A DNA stretch of 62,000 nucleotides from Tubiluchus corallicola (taxonomy: Eukaryota > Priapulida > Priapulimorpha > Priapulimorphida > Tubiluchidae), in the NCBI GenBank assembly GCA_030141605.1, contig JAQGDQ010000403.1:35001-97000 (forward strand). Direction: 5' to 3'. A model generated the notes under the pieces. It was not told the origin of the DNA. It was given only the letters and a program-made list of their open reading frames with translations, and searched no databases. A program made the translations under genes and the position numbers. Positions 34,962 through 45,800 of this stretch are shown one piece after another (position 1 is the first letter of the stretch; each line of letters begins with the position of its first letter).

Positions 34962-35996
34962 ATGGGACAACTGGAAGACATCTTTAAACCGGAAGAGCTG
35001 CAAAACATTTCCTTCTCAAGTTCAGTACAATACAATGAATCAGTTCACTCGTTTTCCACTACTGACAATGGGCCCTACACCTCGTGCAAAGGTGTTTTGG
35101 AACACAACATCGCTCATTTTATATCAAATTCTATTAATTTGTTGCTTGGTGCCTGTATTTTAACTGGTAACTTTTTGATCCTCGTGACAATTATTTACAC
35201 ACCTTCACTACATGAAGTGCCTTTCTACTTCATCGCAAACCTCGCTGTAGCCGATTCAATGACTGGTGTTGGATTGCTTATTCTCTTCGCAGGATTTTTT
35301 GGAGGCTTTCGTTGCAACATATATTTTTGTACATGTGTGATGAGCCTACAGTTATTCAACGTCTATGGTTCCATAATATTATACGTGGCTGTTACAGTTG
35401 AAAGATATGTAGGAGTTGTTTATCCGCTGCATTATCCTAGGTGGGTCACACAAAAGACTGCCAGTGTTGCTATAGTATCTGCATGGACTCTTACTATTCT
35501 TATCACAGTGCTCGGTGCAGTAATATATTATTTAAGCGACTACACTGGATTATCTTGTATACATTTTATAAGATATTTTGGCACGTATCTTTTCGTTACA
35601 AACACTACAAGTGGTGCAATTATTCTGCCCTTGTTAGTAATTTGTTATTCTCGCATAGGACTGGCTGCATCAAAGCAGTTAAAAGCGATTTCTGCTCAAA
35701 ACAGTCTAAGTGAAAGACGAGGACAAGAAATACACAAGAAAATAAAAATAGCAAAAGCGCTTGGCATGACAGTTGTCCTATACTTGACATTTTGGTCCCC
35801 CTTTTTAGTACTGTTTCCATTGCATTACTTATGTGAACTCCACGAATTGTGTTTCATTCGAATAAGAACACAGATTTTAAATTTTACTTTACTGCTAGGC
35901 ATGTCTAACTCCTTCTCAAACGTGTTTGTGTATGCAGGAAAACTAGAATCTTTTCGACAAGCAGTGAAATCAATCATCTTTCGTAGACGAGAATGA
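34962..35996 (+). CDS. rhodopsin-like (class A) G-protein-coupled receptor, orphan
   Basis: Single-exon frame of 344 residues with seven membrane segments. N-glycosylation sites NIS and NES lie in the N-terminal tail (about residues 15 and 25). Landmarks: N70 in TM1 (GNFLI), D98 in TM2 (NLAVADSMTG), cysteines 118-125 before TM3 with C199 in loop 2, the ERY triad at 147-149 followed by YPLHYPRW, W175 in TM4, P223 in TM5, FWSPF at 277-281 in TM6, and NSFSNVFVY in TM7 where NPxxY should be. The proline is replaced by valine. The ERY-xxx-YPL style recalls the melanocortin/S1P/cannabinoid/adenosine (MECA) group, but no ligand family can be assigned. The C-tail is very short and ends RRRE. Lack of introns suggests a retroposed or ancestrally intronless receptor. 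It lies 850 bases from the convergent SMC2 stop. Confidence 0.9.
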   Translation: MGQLEDIFKPEELQNISFSSSVQYNESVHSFSTTDNGPYTSCKGVLEHNIAHFISNSINLLLGACILTGNFLILVTIIYTPSLHEVPFYFIANLAVADSMTGVGLLILFAGFFGGFRCNIYFCTCVMSLQLFNVYGSIILYVAVTVERYVGVVYPLHYPRWVTQKTASVAIVSAWTLTILITVLGAVIYYLSDYTGLSCIHFIRYFGTYLFVTNTTSGAIILPLLVICYSRIGLAASKQLKAISAQNSLSERRGQEIHKKIKIAKALGMTVVLYLTFWSPFLVLFPLHYLCELHELCFIRIRTQILNFTLLLGMSNSFSNVFVYAGKLESFRQAVKSIIFRRRE

Positions 35997-36632
35997 AATC
36001 TGATGCACCACGATTATAGTTATGTAAAGCTGCAAACAGGTATAGATTAATGGTCTTAATAAGAGGGAATGTCATTCCATTGGCAAAAGGACATTAACAT
36101 TATTATGAACTGCATTAACATTATCACGCCAGCCATTTTAAGTTCAAAAGCTGTACGTACAAACAAATGTTGCAATGGGTTTTCCTTCGAGTGTTTACAA
36201 AACCTTGAAAATGAGTCTTTCTTTAAGGTGTACAAATGACGTGTTGCACTCCATGAAAATGGTATTTGTTTGGATTGTACAACTAAATGGTTTCATGGTA
36301 ACATAACATACACACACAACTGAAATTTTGATGTAAATACCCAGTACAAGCAATATTAATTAAAGTGGACTAACTTAAGATATTGGCCAACAAAAATCTC
36401 GATCACTGTTCTTATTCATGTCTACTTCATACATGTATTCAGCATAAAACGTTTGCATGCATGCGAAATATGATAAGTAAATTGTTCTCGCCTAATGTAC
36501 TTGACAACATGTAATGGATGTTTGTAAACAATTTAGATGTATCATAGTTGTTGTACAGTTTGTGTATTGTATAGGGCTTCTTATTCTAGCTTTATTAAAC
36601 TACTTATTAAGATATATATAGCAGCATAGGTA

Positions 36633-36638
36633 AATAAA
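36633..36638 (+). terminator. candidate poly(A) signal of the GPCR gene
   Basis: AATAAA about 640 bases after the GPCR stop and the most plausible signal before the convergent SMC2 gene. No transcript evidence. Confidence 0.4.
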
Positions 36639-36687
36639 AATTATTGCACAAATTCAGTTTATGGAAGAATACAAAATTAATATTACG

Positions 36688-36693
36688 TTTATT
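36688..36693 (-). terminator. candidate poly(A) signal of SMC2
   Basis: AATAAA on the minus strand, 153 bases past the SMC2 stop. It is only 50 bases from the candidate GPCR signal, so the two 3' ends nearly meet or overlap. Confidence 0.5.
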
Positions 36694-36845
36694 TGCCATA
36701 TCAGATTATATGTATTCCTACAATCAGAAAAATACTTCTATCCGTCACAAATTCAAGTTGAATATTTAAAATAACCAATATTACAAAAATACTTTACATC
36801 ATGTACACTGTCACCTTCTAAAATTAAAGGTTAAAGGAAGTACCA

Positions 36846-39800
36846 TCACGTCTTTTTAGATTTTTTCGTTGGATTGCCTGTGCTAGATGAAGAGCTTGTG
36901 GCAGTGCGTGAACTTTGAACTTGTGAGAATCGCTGTACTGTAGAAACGCCATCTACAAACTTTGTCTTGAACAACACGTTGGCATTATTAAACATCCCAT
37001 CTTTCAATGAAACAACTATGAACTAAAATAAAAACATGGGCATGTAATTCCAACTAGCAAATTAAACTAGATGGAAGTAAACAGCTAATTTTATCGTAGT
37101 CGCTACAGAGTTGCTTGCCTTTGCACTCGTCAATTGAAAACTTACAAACAATTTCAAAGCATTTTAAGTAAAAAGTAAAGACAGCTAAAAATTCAAAAGT
37201 TGTGAAAAGACATAATATTTTCAAAAAAAAGCCATTAAACTGTCACTGAATGGATAGAAAGTTCATTAATTTAACAAGCTCAACTATGAATGAGTAATGT
37301 CACAGCAACACGTCAACATAATTTTCATTCATATTTTGTGATAACCAACTGCATTTAATTTAATTTAATATTTTATTTCAAACTTTACAAAGTTCATATC
37401 ACATCACAAATTGATACAAATAATACAATAAATCATGACACACAACAATAACACAAATAACTATTAACGACATAACAAAAGAAGTAAAGTTTGCATCGCT
37501 GTTTAAAATGTTCTTGCATATAAAATTTTCACTCTTATTCAGCCTGACTTGTAAACTGTATGCGCATTTTCTGTGAATCACATCAAAATAAATAATATTA
37601 AGTCTAGTAGAAATATATCTGGCGCTTGTGTCATATGAAAAGTTAAACAGCTTGCATGTTGATACATTATATGCAACCTTGAGTTTGCTAAGATTGTAAG
37701 AATAAAAATGTCTCAAAGTGGACATACAATAAAAAGTAGTGCAGTAAGCATTAAACAATTGTCTCTTCACGTTAACTGAACAGTGAGTAAATTTCATGAG
37801 TAATTTATTTGCTCTACCATAGTAAATTGAACATTGTCGTAATATATCTAAATGCATTGAGCTGTGCTGCAGTGTTAACAATGCTTCAGCATCATCTTCT
37901 AATGTAGCAAGCAGAAATGTTTTACCAAAATAGATGAATAGATGAACATTTTGACCACAAAAAAACATGCAAACCTGCTAGCCTCTACTCCTTAACTTTA
38001 TGAAAAGCCGTAAAATCTTGCCTCAAACTAGAGCTGTCGTGGCAAGCTGGCAGAGTAATAAAAGAAACGGATAAAACCTAATGCTGTCTAATCTATATTA
38101 CAGGAAAGACGGAGAAAAGTTTTTGCAAGTGCTTAAGACACCGTAATATCAAATATTATCAATTATCCCTACCTGCTGAAGTTGTGTACTATGCACCATT
38201 AATGGTTTACTTGGAAGGAAACATAATCAGTAGTTACAAGACCAGAAAGAAATGCATGTTAAGCTTTATTTATCTGTGTGGCTACTCTTGTGTGGCAGTT
38301 GAACGAATTATAAGCTGAGCAAATACCAGTACATTAGTTAGTAAGACTGTCTAATAGAAAGCAGTAAAAGGTTTATGTGTCACCAATCACTGCTGACATT
38401 ATCAATAGATCTATGGCTATCCGTAGTAAAGAAAAAACCAAAATTGAATTGACGGCGCTTAATAATGAACGAATTATTTATAACGATACATTTCTACAAC
38501 ATGGAATAAGTTCTGACCGATCGATCTATGTACCATAACGTACCAATGTACACAATTTCTATTTCGCCAGCAAAACTAAAGATCCTTGTTTCGAATGATC
38601 AAGTGGCCAGCATTACCAGTTGTGAATAAACTAAACTTTTCTGTCATAGAAAACCAGTTTTGCTTTTTATACGATTCAGCTGCTGAGAACTAATAACAAG
38701 TGCAAGATCAGATATGCACAACATATGATCATGCTGATGCTTGTGGCAGGATCTGAACTGCTCTGAGTATCAAAGATAATTTCCCCGAGATAAGACAGTG
38801 TGTGTGTGTGAGCCAGCAAAGGAGTCTTATCCATATCTAGATGCATATACAATAATTCCTCTACACCACACTCGGCAGCAAAACTACAGAATTTTATAGT
38901 GCACATAGTACACACCTTAGCCACTTTATCCTAATGTCATAATTAATGAATTTATTAAAGCCAACATGGACTTTCATCCATTTCACATCAGTTATTATTA
39001 AGATTAAAATTGTTGGCTATCAGTCCATGACTTAAACTTGTTCTAAACTTTATGAAAATTGATTTAAAATGCTTTGTTGGTGTCTCGACGACAGGCAGAA
39101 AGAAAGGATAGAGCGAGAGACAAATTCAGAAAAACTTAAACCTCCTTATAAACACATTACACGGTTATAATGCAACATATAGCTTAGGACTAAAACTCAA
39201 TATCTCTGCAACCAATATAAATAAGTTATCAAGACATTCCCAAACTGAAATTTACCTGTGAATGTTGAAAATGGGTGCGTAACATCTGACCAATATTCTG
39301 CGTGTGCGACAAGTCCAGTGCAGCATCTACTTCATCTAAGATGTACAATGGAGCAGGTTTGAACAGCAACATGGAAAGAATGAGTGACAGCGCAACCAGT
39401 GACCTGCAAAAGTGGATAATATAGCATTAATAGCACTAGCGACGGTAGCATTTCGGTTTTATATGAGTTTCTTTTGCATTTTAAGTTTGGGTTTAAGGCA
39501 TTTTGGGTTTTCAGTTTTTTTACAAGAATAGAAGTTTGCAAAGCTCAGCACATTTGTGATTTTTCCTCATTTCACTCACCAAAAGTTTTATTTTAACACG
39601 GAATTTATCTTAACCTGGCCCACGCAAAACAAATAAATGGGAAATAATCAAACTGTAGAAACTAATACTTGGGCCAAACAAGCTTCATTCTGTTTTCTGC
39701 TAAGATCATTTTCTCACTGCAGCAGAAATGAGAAACACTGTCATTTTTTTTAAATTAGGGAAACCACAACAAGGAAGTAAAAGTCACATAATAGATACAT

Positions 39801-42800
39801 AATAGGTTGTATTTTTTTGTGATGAATGGCTGAGCAGATCAGTGATCGGTAATTGATAAATGAACAATGGTGAACAAGTTCTAATCGACCCGTTGTTAAA
39901 TCAAGTTCTATCGCATCATTGTTAAATAATTGATCAGTTCAGTAAACTATTAAGCCGATCATCCATAAAAATTGCCGAATTTATAGGAAAATGCAAAAGT
40001 CAGCGAAAGTTCTGAGTCAAGACTTTAGACAAAATAAGAATAAACATGATAAACACACAAATTGTCATCAAAACAAGACTATTTAAACTCAAAATCAGGA
40101 AAATACCTCTGACCACCACTGAGTTCACTTAATGATTCTTTCCAAACATCTCCGAAAGCAACCTTCACTTCTAAACCATCCAGAACAGTTTGACCATCTG
40201 GTGGTGAAAGGCGAGCTTGTGTCCCAGGTAAGAGAGTGGAAAAAATGGATCCAAAGTCCTACACCAAAACAACACACATTAGTGCAGTTAGACATTCATC
40301 ATAAGTACAGTACCAAAATCACATTTTGTATAACAATGCATAATGTAAGTTTGAGCAAATAACAAATATTACACTTTAATGCATGTAATAAATTTTGTTA
40401 TTTTTTACTAACTAAATGACAGCTAGGTAGTAGTGTGGTGTCAGTGTGGTAGTAGTATGGTATCAGTGTGGTAGTAGTGTGGTATCAAATACCACAATTC
40501 ATTTAGCTTCATAAATAGATAACCTACGCATCCCAAAGATGCTAATTATTTTGTCATTCATACTTACAACTAAAATATCAGTAACTCTAGCCGATCAGTT
40601 TTGCAATGTTCAGAAAAATTTTGAGCACTTATTATGCTGGAATGTTGGCCATTAAATGTTTAAAAAACCAGAGTAAATAAACAACATTGGCAAGTTTTGT
40701 TCAAAAAGTCTGATTCGCTTCCTATGGTTTTATCAAGAAATCGTCAGGCCTTTCATCAGATGATATTTTTCTATGTGTTCAACAAGCAATATCATCATCA
40801 ATGTCAGCTACTGAGTCACTCAAAAAGCATTTTCTGATCAGTAATCACCACGTTACTTATCCCATCACCACTGATCACGAAAACATTTATAATATTGTTT
40901 TTTCAACATTAAAGAAAAGTAAGCAAAAACAGAAAGTGATACAGTTATTGCACAAATGATTATACAATAAGCAACTCTTCCATTTTAGCTGAGTTTTATA
41001 ATTTCAGTCACAGTGGCAAAAAATTTCCCCTTTAATACCTTATTAACTTGTCGATGAGCTTTTGTGAGAGCTTCATTTTTCTTCTCATCCAATTCAGCGA
41101 TAATAGCGGTAATCTTTGCTTTGTCATTTTCTACAATTTTCTTCTTTTTCATCAAATCGTTATACTGAAAAGAGCAAAGTATAAGTAAAGTCGGATATTC
41201 GTGATCTATAAAAATAGTACAAAGTAGAAGTGAGCATCAAATATTCGAGTCAAATGAGTTTTTTTAGTTCCAATTCGATTTGAACTTAAAATTATGGATT
41301 TGAATTAATTACCACTTCAAATGCATACCTTCTTTATCATCAAAGCATTTGAAATAATATGCAGTCAGCATAATTTCTGAGCACAATCTTTAAACAAACT
41401 CAGTACTATTTTTATTGCAAAATAAAATCAAGCAATGTGCGTGATCTCAGTGAGACTGCTTTTTACTAATGATTCAAAAGCTCATTCGAATATCTTTAAA
41501 AAGTGAAACTGAATTCGATTGGGATTCAACATCTGGAAATATGCTCTGATTCGAGTTTGAAAGTCACAAATTCTATTCAATTCAAATTTGCCTTCCGGTA
41601 GAGAATGCTCACCCCTACTAAAACTTACTGCAAATCTGCAAATTGCATTCTTTCTGGCTCTTACAGATGTTTAAAGCAAGCAGGTTATATTTTGCAACTA
41701 TACCGTGTCTCTGCAATGACGGTTTTTCATGTGTGGTAAGAATTAGTTTCAGTGAAAAGGAAGTAGCCCAGAAAATTGAAATAAATAAGAACAGCAACTT
41801 AATTTTGCAGTTTATGAGGAAGATAATGATCAGAATCGTGCAAACTTTCTACCATGTTTTCTTCAGCACAGCACAACGTTACAAACAGCAATATAGTGCC
41901 TTGTGTAGCAGTGACTTGAAAAAGTCATTGGTGTAAAAACAGCCATCACAGGCAATGGCAACACAAGTTAAGGCAACATTCTACAGCTACAATAGATAAA
42001 TTTCATAAACAAATTTGATACCAAAAGAGCACATTTCGTCAAAATCTCACACTTCTACTACATTATTATTAAATTATTATTAATTTAATAACTGAGTAAA
42101 TTGTTAAATAACTGAGATATAGAGTATATTAAATAACTTTGATACGCAAAGTACTAAGAGACCCTAAACAGTGAACACAACTATAATAGAAAAGCAAAAC
42201 AACATACATTAGTGCAGTTAGACATTCATCATAAGCACAGTACCAAAATCACATTTTGTATAACAATGCACAATGTAAGTCTGAGCAAATAACAAATGTT
42301 AGATTTTAATGCATGTAATAAATTGTTATTTTTTGCTAATTAAATGACAGCTAGGTAGTAGTAAAATTTTTCATCAAATACAACAATTTTGAAGAAATGT
42401 GCTCTTTTGGTATCAAATTTGTTTATGAAATTTATCTATATTAAAGATGTGCTCTAGAAATAGGCAGACATACCAGAGCTGTTATTTTTTCAAGAAGGAA
42501 AATTTCATACTTGTTCCTCAGCCTTCCCCAGCATGGTCATCGCTCGCATATTGACACTCTTTGCAAGTTTGCCTTTAGTCTCCTGTAACTTTTGCAGCCT
42601 CTTAGATGCCTCTTGTGGATCATTCTTTGTAAAATCATATGCCGTGTTCGGCTCGCCAAAATACTTCCGTTCCTCGGCTATCCAGTCGTGTTTTGCTAGC
42701 ATCTGTTGCACCTGTAAGAAAGCATAAAAAAATCTTTTGAGAGCAAAGCGTGAGATCTGTGGAATAAATGCAGACTACATCACAAAATAAACAATTATAT

Positions 42801-45800
42801 AGCTCACATTCACTTTGCAATAGGGCTTTGTAACAACACAGAACTCTTACCACCTGAAATTTGCTTGTTGTTCTAGTGGTGTACCTAGAATTTGTGGCAC
42901 TTGGGGGAGACACTCAAGTTTACTGGCACCTCGCCGATGAAAAATATAAAGTAGAAACATCCTTGTGTAAGAAGTTTTAGATTTATAAAATTTAGCGATG
43001 TTGTGTTGGACTTGCAGTAAGCTGTGCAGGTAAACTGATGAAAAAATAAAGATCTACTAAGTAAATTGTTTGTGAAGAAATAAATTCTTCGAGCATGCTT
43101 CAAAAGTTATGATGCTCAGAGGTTCCTTCAAATGTTAACACAAGAAACAGCATGATCATAAATGCACAGCAAAGAAATTCTGAACACAAAGAAAAGCTAC
43201 ATAAACATTATACAAAGATATTAAGTTATTAATTATCATTTTCCTTTGTCTTTTCTTGCAAACTTTCAGTAGAAATCGCTGTAAGTGAAATTTCCAGGGA
43301 AAATTAAACTTTGTCTGGCGTTTTGCCTTTCTATGACAGAATAAACTTTTCCAGTGCGCTTGACCAAAGTGCCACACTCTGAAAAGAGAGGCTCATGGCA
43401 GGTTACCCTCTGCTTACCGCCCTTATTGTGCCACTATGTTTTTTAAAATTGTGCTAGCAGTTCACAAAGAAGCGACGATAAGCTAACTATAAAGTTAATT
43501 AACAAAATAGAAATAAATCAAGTAAAAGAAGTGCTGCACCAGCGAAAGTCCATTAATACAATACAAGCCCGATGAAAACAAGCAGAGAAGAAAGACCAAG
43601 TCAATTTTACAAAGATGCAACAACAATGTTTGAAATTTGAGCTTTGTTAAAATAGCTAAGCCTACGGAATCAGACTGCTAGTAATTTTATACAAATAGTA
43701 ACAAATGGTGAGAAAACTAAACATAAATTCACAAAATGTTTTATTTTATTTGAGATATTCGTTATTAACCTGCCTATGCTGAATGCCCCATATTCTTACA
43801 TTAATTCCTAAAAAAAAGTATAGCTTTTATTTAATTATGTTAATTAAAATCGAATTTTCCTGGAATGCAATAGCACTACTAAGCGAGGACCTTCTGTATT
43901 TAAAAAAATAATAAATATCAAGTTTTCGTGACAGGTAGTCATTTTTCAATAATCATAATTCATAAACAAATCTTCTGCTTCTACTACATGCTTAAGATAA
44001 TGATCCACAATAACAGTAAAGCCAAAAAATATTGTAAAACAGTAAACTACAAAAAGCATTAATATTTCTACAAGCCTCACCGTTGTTGCCATTTCTGTAC
44101 TGTTCTTCTCCAATCTAACTTGATCAAGCTCGTACTCATGAAGTTTATTTGCAGCTTTATTCCTCTCATGCTTTTGCTTATCCAACTCCTGTTGTTTCAC
44201 ATGAATCTCCTGATTCTTTGCTTTCAAATCTTCCTTGGCTTTCTTTAGATTGTTGGTCAGTTCCTTGATCTCAGCCTGGAAATATCGCAGATAGCAGAAA
44301 CATAAACAAAATATAGATTAATGTTTCAAACCTGCCAATTGTTTAATTACGATATTTTCAAATCGATCACAGCCAACTAAAAAATAAATGCAATTTTTTA
44401 TTAATATTATTAATCACACATTTCAAATGACATACACAACCTGTACACTAACCAAGTATGTGCTAAAAAATATATAAATCTCAGTTATGTATAAATTTGA
44501 TAGTGTAAAAGATTTTTCTGGTTCAAATTATGCATGCTGTGGGACAATTTTTTAAATTTAACATAACGCAATTATTTCGTGGACCAGACAAAAACACTTT
44601 TCAAAATTTGTAATCAATGATAGCACAATTGAGGCACAAAAACTTTCTAGCATTATGCACTGATACAAGAAGAAACTTGTGAAAAATCAAAACTGAGGAT
44701 AATTTCCTCTATCAACAATTTAACTGTCTGTCTTAAGAAGCACAAATATGTAAAATACTTACTTTTACATTGGATAGCTCTTCACTAGTATCATTAATTT
44801 GTTGCTCAAAGTTTGAAATTGCTTGATCAACGGATTCAATCTGACCATTATAAGAATCGAGGGCTTGCTTCAGTTCCTCTACTTCCAGCTTCAATGTGTC
44901 CATTTCCTAGAAAATCACGCGAAATTTTAAGACAACGCAAGTAGGTGGAGCCGTTCACTATTTGTGCAGTTCAACAACTTGTAATTGATAAAGTCAAGGT
45001 TCCAAATCAAAAATCAAATATGGAATTAAATACAACAGTTATCTGACCTCGGTAGATGCAAAGTAACTATATGACATCTTATACAGCACTTTATTTTATT
45101 TTTAAAAACTCAGTTCTCTACTTTAACTACTTGCAGATGCGATACTATTTAGTATACAAAACAAAAAAATAATGCTGAGCATTTGTGTGGCAGGATCATA
45201 ATAATAATAATTTCGTTTTAGACATGGTCCAAGGATAACACCTTAAGTACCTCAAAACTTATTTCCAATTATTATTACCCGCACGTTACTTAGATAAACC
45301 TGCGTGCTTGGTTAAAGAACCAGCAGTACCATTTTTCCAGTATTTGGTATGACTCGGTCGAAAGTGGAACTCACGACCTCCACGGGTGGTAAGCGAGCAC
45401 GCTACCATTGAGCTATGCCACTCGGTACTTTACACGAATGCATGACAGTATACTCTTGTTAATCTTGTAAAAACAAAAGCATAACAAAAATAATGTTTTA
45501 TGAATGTAATTACTGTGGTAAAAATTTGGAAATCTCATGCCGTTTTCAAATCATGCCATCAGTTTCCCAAACATAAATAGCTCAGATAACATACTTGTTG
45601 TTTCTCTTTCATCTCTTTAGCAGACGCTTCCGTTTTCTTTTTAGTGCTGGCAATTTCTTTTTCCGCCGTCTTCAACTCTTGCTCGCGTATTTTCTTGGCA
45701 TTTTTGACTTTGTATTCCAAATCTTTCACCTTTTCGGCCAGTTTGTGTTCATTCTCCTTGGCAACAGACAGCACAGTTTCTGACTTTTCTGCACAAAAAA

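Noticed and set aside
37399-37968. 189-codon frame as a host gene nested in SMC2
   Set aside because: Its motifs are those of a LINE reverse transcriptase and it ends in a retrotransposon-type tail.
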